The notes below the pieces were generated by a model, which made no database searches, was not told the DNA's origin, and saw only the letters and a list, made by a program, of their open reading frames with translations. The position numbers and the translations under genes are program-made. From Kitasatospora sp. NBC_01287 (GTDB lineage Bacteria; Actinomycetota; Actinomycetes; Streptomycetales; Streptomycetaceae), in contig NZ_JAPEPB010000001.1 of NCBI RefSeq assembly GCF_026340565.1, positions 6,546,001-6,610,000 of the forward strand: a stretch of DNA of 64,000 bases, given 5' to 3'. Every line of letters begins with the position of its first letter. The stretch's first letter is position 1. This document shows positions 8,684 through 16,148 of the stretch, one piece after another.

Positions 8684-8712
8684 AAGTTACTTTCGGGGCC
8701 GGTGGTGCTCAA
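8684..8712 (-). promoter_or_regulatory. Promoter of the lanthipeptide-type operon
   Basis: On the minus strand TTGAGC (8707-8712) and TAACTT (8684-8689) are separated by exactly 17 nt, a good vegetative sigma-factor arrangement, about 70 nt upstream of the synthetase start. The rest of the 8611-8983 gap shows no gene. Confidence 0.5.
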
Positions 8713-8971
8713 CGCGTCCGGAGTCACTTCACTCGTACGGGTGATCAGGATGTGCTTTCGCCCGCGGACCGCCGCCCCGCTCTGCCAAGGCGCCGCCGGG
8801 CCGACGTCGCGCCGTGGCGGTCCACCCGGCTCCGTCGCCCGCATGCCGAGCTCCAGAGCGCCCGTCCGCGCCGGTTGACGTCCGCCTCCCGGACCGCTGG
8901 CACGGCACGGCACGACCGCTCGCACGGGACCGCGGCATGGCCCGCGGCCCCGGCCGCGCCCCGGCGCGCGG

Positions 8972-8977
8972 TAGTCT
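8972..8977 (+). promoter_or_regulatory. -10 element for leaderless transcription of the Nif3-like gene
   Basis: TAGTCT ends 6 nt before the GTG start at 8984, placing the transcription start at or next to the start codon. No Shine-Dalgarno sequence is present. Confidence 0.5.
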
Positions 8978-8983
8978 CAACGG

Positions 8984-9850
8984 GTGCCGAAACTGTCCGA
9001 CGTCATCAACGCGCTCGATGAGCTCTACCCGCCGCGGTGGGCGGAGTCCTGGGATGCCGTCGGCCTGGTCTGCGGCGATCCGGCCGACGAGGTGCGACGG
9101 GTGCTGTTCGCCGTCGACCCCGTGCAGGCGGTGGTCGAGGAGGCGGTGGCCTGGGGCGCCGACCTGCTGGTCACCCACCATCCCCTCTACCTGCGCGGCA
9201 CCACCAGCGTGGCCGCGACCTCCTTCAAGGGGCGCGCGGCGCACACCCTGATTCGCGCCGGGATCGCGCTGCACGTCGCGCACACCAACGCCGACCAGGC
9301 CGACCCGGGCGTCTCGGACGCGCTGGCCGGGGCGATCGGTCTGACCGTCCTGGGCCCGCTGGTGCCGGACGCGAGCGACCCGGCGGGCCGCCGGGGCACC
9401 GGCCGGATCTGCGAGCTGCCCGAGCCGCTGCCGCTCTCCGCCTTCGCCGCCCGAGTGGCCGCGGCCCTGCCGGCGACCGCCACCGGCGTGCGGGTCTCCG
9501 GTGATCCGGACCGCCCGATCCACCGGGTCGCGGTCTCCGGCGGCTCCGGCGACAGCTTCTTCGCCGAGGTCCGGGCGGCGGGTGTGGACGCCTACGTCAC
9601 CGCCGACCTCCGCCACCACCCGGCCTCGGAGGCCACCGAGGCGGCCGGCGGCCCGGGCGGGCCAGGACCGGCCCTGGTGGACGCCGCGCACTGGGCCACC
9701 GAGTGGCCCTGGCTGGGCCTCGCCGCCCGCCAACTCGAAGCGGTGGCCGCCGCGCACGGCTGGGAGTTGGCCACCAGGGTCTCCGCCCTGGTCACCGACC
9801 CCTGGACGGCTCACGCGCCGACGCCGTACGACGCACCGTCAGCCCACTAG
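8984..9850 (+). CDS. Nif3-like dinuclear metal centre hexameric protein
   Basis: 288 aa, close to the bacterial family length. LVTHHPLYLRG (about residue 65) and VAHTNADQA (about 100) hold metal-ligand histidines and aspartates, and a later AAHWATEWPW supplies another His. The family (YbgI/Nif3) forms toroidal hexamers with two metal ions per subunit; its cellular substrate is not settled, and database names such as GTP cyclohydrolase 1 type 2 are not functional proof. The GTG start is chosen from homologous N-termini (PKLSDVINALDELYPPRWAE) and the -10 placement. It lies 51 bp upstream of the zinc-ribbon gene and probably shares its transcript. Confidence 0.9.
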   Translation: MPKLSDVINALDELYPPRWAESWDAVGLVCGDPADEVRRVLFAVDPVQAVVEEAVAWGADLLVTHHPLYLRGTTSVAATSFKGRAAHTLIRAGIALHVAHTNADQADPGVSDALAGAIGLTVLGPLVPDASDPAGRRGTGRICELPEPLPLSAFAARVAAALPATATGVRVSGDPDRPIHRVAVSGGSGDSFFAEVRAAGVDAYVTADLRHHPASEATEAAGGPGGPGPALVDAAHWATEWPWLGLAARQLEAVAAAHGWELATRVSALVTDPWTAHAPTPYDAPSAH

Positions 9851-9901
9851 GGCCCCCGAACCTTCCACCCGCTCGACCTCGTCATCACAGGAGCCCCCCG
9901 C

Positions 9902-10645
9902 TTGAACGCCGCGCCCGCCGACCAGATCCGCCTCCTCGACCTGCAGGCCATCGACTCCAAGCTCGACCAGCTGGCCCACCGGCGCCGCACCCTGCCCGAG
10001 CACGCGGAGATCGACAAGGCCACCGCCGACCACACCGCCCTCAAGGACCTGGTGATCGCCGCCCAGGCCCAGCAGGGCGACACCGCCCGCGAGCTGACCA
10101 AGGCCGAGCAGGACGTCGAGCAGGTCCGTGCCAGGGCCGCCCGCAACCAGCAGCGGATGGACTCCGGCGCGGTCGGCTCCGCCAAGGACCTGGAGAACCT
10201 GCAGCACGAGATCGGCTCGCTGGCCAAGCGCCAGGCCGACCTGGAGGACGTGGTCCTCGAGGTGATGGAGCGTTCGGAGGCCGCGCAGACCCGGATCACC
10301 GAGCTGACGGCCCGCCTGGAGCACTCCGAGGTCGTGCTCGCCGAGGCCGTGGGCCGCCGCGACGCGAGCTTCGCCGAGATCGACACCGAGGCCGCCAAGG
10401 TGACCCGCGACCGCGAGGCCGTGGCCCAGGTGATCCCGGCCGACCTGCTCAAGGTCTACACCCGGCTGCGCGAGCAGCAGGGCGGGGTGGGCGCGGCCCG
10501 CCTCTTCCAGCGCCGCTGCGAGGGCTGCCGGGTCGAGTTCGCGGTCTCCGACCTGAACTCGATCAAGGCCGAGCCCAAGGACGCCGTGGTCCGCTGCGAC
10601 AACTGCGGCCGGATCCTGGTCCGCACCGCCGATTCGGGCATCTGA
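9902..10645 (+). CDS. Coiled-coil protein with C-terminal C4 zinc ribbon
   Basis: 247 aa. Residues 1-190 are almost entirely charged heptad-like helix, a long coiled-coil hairpin. The C-terminus has a CxxC...CxxC zinc ribbon (RRCEGCRVEF and VRCDNCGRIL). The domain order matches the actinobacterial family that sits between nif3-like and RNase H genes, as in mycobacteria; its molecular role is unknown. TTG 9902 is the start because AGGAG lies 8 nt upstream and no ATG or GTG is as well placed. It is followed after 2 nt by the RNase H/phosphatase gene, so the two are almost certainly co-transcribed. Confidence 0.88.
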   Translation: MNAAPADQIRLLDLQAIDSKLDQLAHRRRTLPEHAEIDKATADHTALKDLVIAAQAQQGDTARELTKAEQDVEQVRARAARNQQRMDSGAVGSAKDLENLQHEIGSLAKRQADLEDVVLEVMERSEAAQTRITELTARLEHSEVVLAEAVGRRDASFAEIDTEAAKVTRDREAVAQVIPADLLKVYTRLREQQGGVGAARLFQRRCEGCRVEFAVSDLNSIKAEPKDAVVRCDNCGRILVRTADSGI

Positions 10646-10647
10646 CC

Positions 10648-11835
10648 GTGCCCGCCCGCAGGTTCGTCGTCGAGGCCGACGGCGGCTCCCGGGGCAACCC
10701 GGGCCCGGCCGGCTACGGCGCGGTGGTCCGCGACGGTGAGACCGGCCGGATCATCGCCGAGGCAGCCGAGTACATCGGCCGGGCGACCAACAACGTGGCC
10801 GAGTACAAGGGCCTGATCGCCGGCCTGCGGGCGGCTCACTCGATCGACCCGACGGCGGCGGTGGACGTCCGGATGGACTCCAAGCTGGTGGTCGAACAGA
10901 TGTCGGGGCGCTGGAAGATCAAGCACCCCGACATGCAGCCGCTGGCCGCCGAGGCCCGCGCCGTCTTCCCGCGCGGGCAGGTCAGCTACGCCTGGATCCC
11001 GCGCGAGCGGAACAAGGACGCCGACCGGCTGGCCAACGAGGCGATGGACGCGGGCAAAGCCGGGCGGCAGTGGGAACCCAAGGCCCGCCCGGCCGCCGCT
11101 GGGCTCGCCGGCCCCGAGCCCGCCGCCGTGGAGCCGCTCGCGGAGCCGGCCGCCGAGCCGCTCGCCGAGCCCGCCGCGCCCAAGGCCGGCTGGGCCGCGG
11201 CCGCCGACCTGGGCACCCCGACCACCTTCGTGCTGCTGCGGCACGGCGAGACCGCGCTCACCCCGCAGAAGCGGTTCTCCGGCAGCACGGGCAGCGACCC
11301 GGAGCTCTCCGAGAAGGGCCGCTGGCAGGCCGAGCGGGCAGCCGAGGCGCTGGCCGCGCGCGGCTCCGTGCAGGCCGTGGTCAGCTCACCGATGCTGCGC
11401 ACCCGGCAGACCGCCGAGGAGGTGGCGCGGCAACTGGGCCTGCCGGTGCGGATCGAGGAGGGCCTGCGCGAGCTGGACTTCGGCGCCTGGGAGGGCCTGA
11501 CGTTCGCCGAGGCGCAGGAGCGCCACCCCGAGGACCTGGCCGCCTGGCTCGCCTCCACCAAGGCCAGGCCGACCGGCAGCAGCGAGAGCTTCGCCTTGCT
11601 GACCCAGCGGGTCGGGGTGGCCCGGGACAAGATCCTGGCCCGGTACGCGGGCAAGACGGTCCTGGTGGTCTCGCACGTCAGCCCGATCAAGACCCTGGTC
11701 CGGCTGGCCCTCGGGGCACCACCGGACGCGGTCTACCGGATGGAGCTGGCCGCGGCCTCGCTCTGCGCGGTGCAGTACTACAGCGACGGCAACGCCTCGC
11801 TGCGGCTGCTCAACGACACCGGCCACCTGCGCTGA
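10648..11835 (+). CDS. Bifunctional RNase H / histidine acid phosphatase
   Basis: 395 aa. The N-terminal 140 residues are an RNase HI domain (VVEADGGSRGNPGPAGYGAV, then NNVAEYKGLIAGL and DSKLVVEQM, then ERNKDADRLANEA), with the acidic residues needed to cut RNA in RNA-DNA hybrids. A Pro/Ala/Glu linker with repeats of EPLAEPA joins it to a phosphoglycerate-mutase-type phosphatase (LLRHGETALT, catalytic His; SSPMLRTRQTAEE; VVSHVSPIK, second His). This fusion is typical of actinobacteria; the Mycobacterium tuberculosis counterpart Rv2228c has both activities. GTG 10648 lies 2 nt after the preceding stop. The phosphatase domain is similar to CobC-type enzymes, but no cobalamin genes are nearby. 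Confidence 0.93.
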   Translation: MPARRFVVEADGGSRGNPGPAGYGAVVRDGETGRIIAEAAEYIGRATNNVAEYKGLIAGLRAAHSIDPTAAVDVRMDSKLVVEQMSGRWKIKHPDMQPLAAEARAVFPRGQVSYAWIPRERNKDADRLANEAMDAGKAGRQWEPKARPAAAGLAGPEPAAVEPLAEPAAEPLAEPAAPKAGWAAAADLGTPTTFVLLRHGETALTPQKRFSGSTGSDPELSEKGRWQAERAAEALAARGSVQAVVSSPMLRTRQTAEEVARQLGLPVRIEEGLRELDFGAWEGLTFAEAQERHPEDLAAWLASTKARPTGSSESFALLTQRVGVARDKILARYAGKTVLVVSHVSPIKTLVRLALGAPPDAVYRMELAAASLCAVQYYSDGNASLRLLNDTGHLR

Positions 11836-11842
11836 AGGGCCA

Positions 11843-11899
11843 CCACTGTGGCCCGCCAGTGAGACTGACGTTCCGTCAGTCGCACTGGCGGCTCAGTGG
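11843..11899. terminator. Long bidirectional terminator between convergent genes
   Basis: A nested inverted repeat: outer CCACTG/CAGTGG, then CCGCCAGTG/CACTGGCGG, one mismatch, and GACTGACG/CGTCAGTC around a TTC loop. It fills the gap between the RNase H gene and yaaA and runs over the yaaA stop codon. Confidence 0.85.
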
Positions 11900-12684
11900 A
11901 TCTCGGTGACCACGACGTCCAGCTGCCAGGGCTTGCGGTCCGTGCCCCGGGCCGCGACCTCGACCAGGTAGCCGAGCCCGCGCAGCACCTCCAGCAGCTC
12001 GCCCGGGCTGCCCGGCTCGGCACCCGAGTTCAGCAGGTCGCGCACCAGGCGCCCCTTGGTGGCCTTGTTGAAGTGGCTCACCACCGAGCGCTTGCCGTCC
12101 TTCTCCTGCAGCACCCGCACGGTGGCGGTGCGGGCGGCGACCTCCCCGGCCGGCTTCCAGGAGGCCGCGTACGCCGCGCTGCGCAGGTCGAGCACCAGGG
12201 TGTCCGCCTCGGCCGGCAGCACCTCGGCCAACTCCCGGCGCCAGTAGGCCCCGAGCGCGCCCATCGGCGGCAGCTTCACGCCCCCCGAGCAGCGGTAGGC
12301 CGGGATCCGGTCGCCGATCCGGACCGCGCCCCAGAGGCCGGAGAAGACCAGCAGCGAGCGCTCGGCCCGCGCGTGGGCGGCCTCGTCCAGCTTGCCGAGC
12401 CCGAGCGCGTCGTAGAGCACGCCGGTGTAGAGCTCGCCGGCCGGCAGGGTGCCCGCGGTGCGCAGGGCGGCGTCGCGGGCGATCTCGCCACGCAGGCCCT
12501 TGCTCAGTCCGAGCACCTCGGCGGCGGTGTCCTGGTCGCCTTCGCAGAGCTCGACCAGCGCGTCCAGCACCCGGGCGCGGGCGGCGGTGAGCGCGGGCAG
12601 CGAGAGCGCGTCGAGCGCGAGCGGCGGGCCGTCGGGCGTCTCGGCCTTGCCCTCGGACGGCGGCAGCAGGACCAGGAACGGCAT
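11893..12684 (-). CDS. yaaA: YaaA/DUF328 family peroxide stress protein
   Basis: 263 aa. The N-terminus FLVLLPPSEGKAE and the internal YTGVLYDALGLG, FSGLWGAVRIGDRIPAYR and HFNKATKGRLVRDLL are signatures of the YaaA family. In Escherichia coli YaaA lowers free intracellular iron and limits DNA damage during hydrogen peroxide stress; it binds DNA through a helix-hairpin-helix fold. ATG 12684 follows GAGGGGAAAG. It is a single gene, convergent with the RNase H/phosphatase gene and divergent from the SRPBCC gene; no OxyR site was evident. I infer the stress role from the family only. Confidence 0.88.
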   Translation of the reverse strand: MPFLVLLPPSEGKAETPDGPPLALDALSLPALTAARARVLDALVELCEGDQDTAAEVLGLSKGLRGEIARDAALRTAGTLPAGELYTGVLYDALGLGKLDEAAHARAERSLLVFSGLWGAVRIGDRIPAYRCSGGVKLPPMGALGAYWRRELAEVLPAEADTLVLDLRSAAYAASWKPAGEVAARTATVRVLQEKDGKRSVVSHFNKATKGRLVRDLLNSGAEPGSPGELLEVLRGLGYLVEVAARGTDRKPWQLDVVVTEIH

Positions 12685-12783
12685 GCGCGGCTTTCCCCTC
12701 ACGATTTGTTGAAACGAGCTGCGACCCGAGCAATCTACCTGTCCCGCGCCCCACTCCCTACCATGGGCCACAGGGGGTGCCCG

Positions 12784-13260
12784 ATGGCGCAGTGGAGTGA
12801 GCAGGTCGAGATCCTCGCCCCGGCCGAGGCGGTCTGGGCGGTGCTGGCGGACGTCCAGGGCTGGCGCAAGTGGACGGCCTCGGTGGAGCTGATCAGGCGG
12901 CGGGAGCAGGGCAAGCCGTTCGGGCTCGGCTCCGAGGCCTGGGTCAAGCAGCCCCGGCTGCCCGGCGCCGTCTGGCGGGTGACGGCCTTCGAGCCGGGGC
13001 GCTCGTTCGTCTGGCAGTCCCATGCGCCGGGCGTGCGCACGGTGGCGGGCCACCACCTGCGGGCGGGTCGGGCCGAGGGCGTCGAGTCAGGTCGCGCCGA
13101 GGGTGCGGAGAGCACCTGGGTCACCCTGGAGCTGCGGCAGCACGGACCGCTGGCCGGGCCGGCCGCGCTGCTGCTGGGCCGGCTGGCCCGGCGGTACCTG
13201 GCGATGGAGGCCGCCGGCCTCAAGGCCTACTGCGAGGTGATTCATCCTACGAATGCGTAG
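12784..13260 (+). CDS. SRPBCC (START-like) domain protein
   Basis: 158 aa. It begins MAQWSEQVEILAPAEAVWAVLADVQGWRKW, the usual start of the SRPBCC/polyketide-cyclase fold that holds a hydrophobic ligand in a deep cavity. The function is unknown; coenzyme Q-binding-like or regulatory proteins belong to the same fold. ATG 12784 follows AGGGGGTG. A Gly/Ala/Glu-rich insertion (HHLRAGRAEGVESGRAEGAE) with a short internal duplication lengthens a loop around residue 95. The stop codon overlaps the operator palindrome of the following MFS gene, which starts 9 nt later. Confidence 0.75.
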   Translation: MAQWSEQVEILAPAEAVWAVLADVQGWRKWTASVELIRRREQGKPFGLGSEAWVKQPRLPGAVWRVTAFEPGRSFVWQSHAPGVRTVAGHHLRAGRAEGVESGRAEGAESTWVTLELRQHGPLAGPAALLLGRLARRYLAMEAAGLKAYCEVIHPTNA

Positions 13261-13264
13261 GATG
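13243..13264. promoter_or_regulatory. Operator palindrome overlapping a leaderless promoter of the MFS gene
   Basis: CATCCTACG-AATG-CGTAGGATG is a perfect 9-bp inverted repeat. Its right arm contains TAGGAT (13258-13263), a -10 hexamer 6 nt before the GTG start at 13270, so a protein bound here would block transcription. No regulator gene is adjacent. Confidence 0.65.
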
Positions 13265-13269
13265 AGGGA

Positions 13270-14745
13270 GTGATCGACCCGACCGCCCTCACCAGGGGCC
13301 GCCGTCTGCTGATCCTGGCGATCTGCTGCCTGAGTCTGCTGATCGTCGGGCTGGACAACACCATCGTCAACGTGGCGCTGCCGTCCATCCAGCGGGACCT
13401 GCACGCCTCGCCGTCCGGGCTGCAGTGGGTGATCGACTCCTACACGCTGGTGCTCGCCTCGCTGCTGATCCTCTCCGGGTCGGTCGCCGACCGGGTCGGG
13501 CGCCGCCGGATCTTCCAACTGGGCCTGCTGATCTTCGTGCTCGGCTCGCTGCTCTGCAGCATCGCGCCGAGCCTGGGCTGGCTGGTCACCTTCCGCGCCG
13601 TGCAGGCGGTCGGCGGGTCGATGCTCAACCCGGTCGCGATGTCGATCATCACCAACGTCTTCACCGAACCGCGTGAACGGGCCCGGGCGATCGGTGTCTG
13701 GGGCGGCGTGGTCGGCATCAGCATGGCGCTCGGCCCGCTGGTCGGCGGCCTGCTGGTGGACAGCTACGGCTGGCCCTCGATCTTCCTGATCAACATCCCG
13801 ATCGGCCTGCTGGCGATCGCGCTGGCGGCCCGCTACGTGCCCGAGTCCCGGGCGCCCAGGCCGCGCCGCCTCGACCCGGTCGGCCAGGTGCTCGCCGTCG
13901 TCGCGCTCGGCGCGGGCACCGCCGTGATCATCGAGGGCCCGAGCCACGGCTTCACCTCGCCCCTGATCCTGGCGCTGCTGGTGGCGGCGCTGGCCGCAAT
14001 GACCGCGTTCCCGCTCTGGGAGAGCCGCCACCGCGAGCCGCTGCTCGACCTGCGCTTCTTCCGCAGCGCGCCCTTCTCGGGGGCCACCCTGATCGCGGTC
14101 TGCGCTTTCGCCGCGCTCGGCGGGTTCCTCTTCCTCAACACGCTCTACCTGCAGGACGTGCGCCACTACTCGCCGGTCGAGGCCGGCCTGTGGACGCTGC
14201 CGATCGCCGCGTTCACCCTGGTCTGCGCGCCGATCTCGGGACGGATCGTCGGCGCCCGCGGCCCTCGGCTGCCGCTACTGGTGGCCGGCCCCGCGCTCGC
14301 GGCCAGCGGTCTGCTGCTGACCGGGCTGACCGCCACCTCCTCACCCGCCCTGCTGCTCACCGCCTACAGCCTGTTCGGCCTCGGCTTCGGTCTGGTGAAC
14401 GCGCCGATCACCAACGCGGCCGTCAGCGGCATGCCGCGCGCCCAGGCCGGGGTCGCCGCCGCGGTGGCCTCGACCAGCCGCCAGGTCGGCCAGTCGCTGG
14501 GCGTCGCGGTGATCGGCACCGTGGTCACCACCGCCGTGGTCGGCCCGCTCGCCACCGGCTTCGCCCAGGCCAGCCACGCCGGCTGGTGGATCATCGCCGG
14601 GCTGGGCGTGGCCGTCACCCTGATCGGCCTGCTGACCACCACCGCCTGGGCCCGCGCCACCGCCGAGCTGGTCGCCGCGCGCCTGGACGCGCCGCCCGCG
14701 GCCGCCCCCGATGGCCGGGAGAGCGGCGCCGACCGGCTACGATGA
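13270..14745 (+). CDS. MFS drug transporter, DHA2 (EmrB/QacA) type
   Basis: 491 aa with about 14 predicted membrane helices, the usual DHA2 number. LDNTIVNVALPSIQRDL in helix 1 and SGSVADRVGRRRIF in the loop between helices 2 and 3 are the proton-antiporter signatures. It should export a toxic compound in exchange for protons; the substrate is unknown. GTG 13270 is a leaderless start after TAGGAT. GAGGGA directly abuts the GTG and is too close to serve as a ribosome binding site. The gene ends 7 bp before the mature 5' end of RNase P RNA, so the rnpB promoter lies inside its last codons. Confidence 0.88.
   Translation: MIDPTALTRGRRLLILAICCLSLLIVGLDNTIVNVALPSIQRDLHASPSGLQWVIDSYTLVLASLLILSGSVADRVGRRRIFQLGLLIFVLGSLLCSIAPSLGWLVTFRAVQAVGGSMLNPVAMSIITNVFTEPRERARAIGVWGGVVGISMALGPLVGGLLVDSYGWPSIFLINIPIGLLAIALAARYVPESRAPRPRRLDPVGQVLAVVALGAGTAVIIEGPSHGFTSPLILALLVAALAAMTAFPLWESRHREPLLDLRFFRSAPFSGATLIAVCAFAALGGFLFLNTLYLQDVRHYSPVEAGLWTLPIAAFTLVCAPISGRIVGARGPRLPLLVAGPALAASGLLLTGLTATSSPALLLTAYSLFGLGFGLVNAPITNAAVSGMPRAQAGVAAAVASTSRQVGQSLGVAVIGTVVTTAVVGPLATGFAQASHAGWWIIAGLGVAVTLIGLLTTTAWARATAELVAARLDAPPAAAPDGRESGADRLR
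14738..14743 (+). promoter_or_regulatory. -10 element of the RNase P RNA gene
   Basis: TACGAT within the last codons of the MFS gene would start transcription near 14750, matching the predicted 5' end of the RNA. No convincing -35 is seen. Confidence 0.45.
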
Positions 14746-14752
14746 CCAGTAC

Positions 14753-15160
14753 GGCGGACGAGCCGGCCGGGCGGTCGCGACGGGTCCTCAAGACCCGCCG
14801 AGGAACGTCCGGGCTCCACAGAGCAGGGTGGTGGGTAACGCCCACCCGGGGTGACCCGCGGGACAGTGCCACAGAAAACAGACCGCCGGCGGCCTCGGCC
14901 ACCGGTAAGGGTGAAACGGTGGTGTAAGAGACCACCAGCGACCGGGGTGACCCGGCCGGCTCGGTAAACCCCACCTGGAGCAAGGTCAAGATCGGTGCCC
15001 TCGGGCACCGTGCGCGGGTGTTCGAGGGCTGCTCGCCCGAGCTCGCGGGTAGACCGCACGAGGCTGTCGGCAACGGCAGCCCTAGATGGATGACCGCCTC
15101 CCCGGGCCGCGCGAGCACCCCGGGAGACAGAACCCGGCGTACAGGCCGACTCGTCCGCCC
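14753..15160 (+). ncRNA. rnpB: RNase P RNA (bacterial class A)
   Basis: The catalytic RNA that removes 5' leaders from tRNA precursors. Conserved blocks appear in order: GAGGAACGTCCGGGCTCCAC with the following CAGGGTG (P4 5' strand, 14809-14835), GACAGTGCCACAGAAA (about 14862), AGGGTGAAACGGTGG, TAAGAGACCACC, CGGTAAACCCCACC with GGAGCAAGG, and the 3' GACAGAACCCGGCGTACAGG that completes P4. The 5' end (14753-14768) pairs with 15143-15158 to form helix P1 with one mismatch. The gene appears intact. Its last 26 bp are duplicated at 16846-16871, which marks it as an integration site. Confidence 0.95.
15135..15160. repeat. Left attachment-site-like repeat at the rnpB 3' end
   Basis: A 26-bp segment forming the last bases of RNase P RNA. 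It recurs at 16846-16871 with 25 of 26 bases identical. Flanking sequences before the repeat are unrelated, as expected for attL and attR of an integrated element. Confidence 0.75.
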
Positions 15161-15179
15161 CTAGCTGCGGCTTTGCCTC

Positions 15180-15217
15180 GGAAAGGGGCCTCTGACCTGC
15201 GTCGGAGGCCCCTTTCC
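15180..15217 (+). terminator. RNase P RNA terminator
   Basis: A 13-bp perfect stem (15180-15192 with 15205-15217) plus inner pairs GAC/GTC, starting 20 bp past the RNA 3' end. Confidence 0.8.
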
Positions 15218-15250
15218 GGTCTTTCGGGAGCTTGCCGTGTTATGCGGCCG

Positions 15251-15301
15251 AAAGTCCCTCGAATGTCCCTCGGACAGCGCTGAAAGTCCCAGAAAAGTCC
15301 C
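15251..15301. repeat. Four AAAGTCCC-type direct repeats (possible integrase arm sites)
   Basis: AAAGTCCC occurs at 15251, 15283 and 15294, and ATGTCCC at 15263, all in the same orientation, about 90 bp inside the left attachment repeat. Tyrosine integrases use such arm-type repeats near attP. The surrounding 15218-15583 stretch has no convincing gene and is visibly richer in A/T than its neighbours. Confidence 0.45.
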
Positions 15302-15450
15302 ACGGATTGATCTTGATCCATGCTCGCTGGCCTGCGGCCATCACCGGAGTCGGCGCTTGAGCGACGAAGGGCCGGGGCAGACTGCGGCTGCCCGTGCTGC
15401 GAGAACGGCTCGCGAGATCCCAGGCCGAGCGGAGGTGTCGTGCCGTCGCT

Positions 15451-15521
15451 AAAACGCTGGGCGCCCCCGCCGGGATGCTGCCCGTGGGGCCCGGACGGTT
15501 GCTCTTGCCGGGCAGCGTTTT
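15451..15521 (+). other. Structured hairpin with AAAACGCTG/CAGCGTTTT base
   Basis: A 9-bp perfect stem (15451-15459 with 15513-15521) closes a 53-nt GC-rich interior that can itself fold, followed by TTC. It could be an intrinsic terminator or the end of a small RNA inside the island; nothing upstream identifies the transcript. Confidence 0.4.
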
Positions 15522-15583
15522 TCTAGGCGAAATGGCCCTGACCCCCCGTACCGTGAAGACCAGACGAGGGGAGAGGTGAAGCG

Positions 15584-15874
15584 ATGACCATCGAGTCGCC
15601 GGAGCGGCTTGGCCTGCACCGGAAAGGTCAGGAACCGAAGGCGCTGACCCTGGTAGCTGCGGAGGATGCCGTCCACTTCGCCGAGAACGTAGTGGTGCGC
15701 CTCTGGGACGCCCTGTCGGATGCCGACCGTGAGCGAGCCCGCCCGGTTCGCGATGCCGTCAAGGTGATCCTTATCGTTCACGTCTCCCAGGACCCGGAGC
15801 ACGAGCACTGGGTGCTAGAAAGCGTGCGCGGGCTGCTGGAGCCGCGGATCTCGCACCAGGCTGACCGGTGGTGA
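15584..15874 (+). CDS. Hypothetical protein of the rnpB island
   Basis: 96 aa, no family recognised. The sequence is mixed alpha/beta by appearance (AVKVILIVHVSQDPEHEHWV) and ends with a Trp. The ATG is preceded by GAGGGGAGAGGTGAAGC, one of the stronger ribosome binding sites in the window, which is the main reason to accept it. It lies between the left attachment repeat and the toxin-antitoxin pair and is transcribed in the same direction. Codon use is less GC-biased than in neighbouring housekeeping genes, consistent with acquired DNA. Confidence 0.65.
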   Translation: MTIESPERLGLHRKGQEPKALTLVAAEDAVHFAENVVVRLWDALSDADRERARPVRDAVKVILIVHVSQDPEHEHWVLESVRGLLEPRISHQADRW

Positions 15875-16122
15875 CTGCTATGCGCCTGGAATCCACGACC
15901 GCGGGGATCTGCGCGTCGTCATCCAGCTTTTCCGCTGATCGCAGACCTGCAGTTGCCCGCGACGATGCAGTTGGCCACACCCCCGCCTGCAGGTCCTGAT
16001 CCGACCGACGATCACCGTCCGCGACTCCTGAGCCGCTCAGCCGCAGCCGCAGCCGCAGCTGGCGCGGCCGCATGCCCGCTCAGCGGGCCAACAGGGCCGC
16101 CTCCGCGACATGCCCCCGGGTT

Positions 16123-16142
16123 TGATACCAGGGTGATACCAT
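16123..16142 (+). promoter_or_regulatory. Tandem operator and -10 element of the toxin-antitoxin pair
   Basis: TGATACCA occurs twice (16123-16130 and 16134-16141), 11 bp apart, about one helical turn. The second copy contains TACCAT (16137-16142), a -10 hexamer 6 nt before the antitoxin ATG. A toxin-antitoxin complex bound to the repeats would autoregulate the pair. Confidence 0.5.
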
Positions 16143-16148
16143 CTCCTC

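Noticed and set aside
15082..15321. Open frame of 79 codons on the minus strand over the rnpB 3' end
   Set aside because: It is antisense to the conserved end of RNase P RNA and has no ribosome binding site; the RNA explains the conservation.
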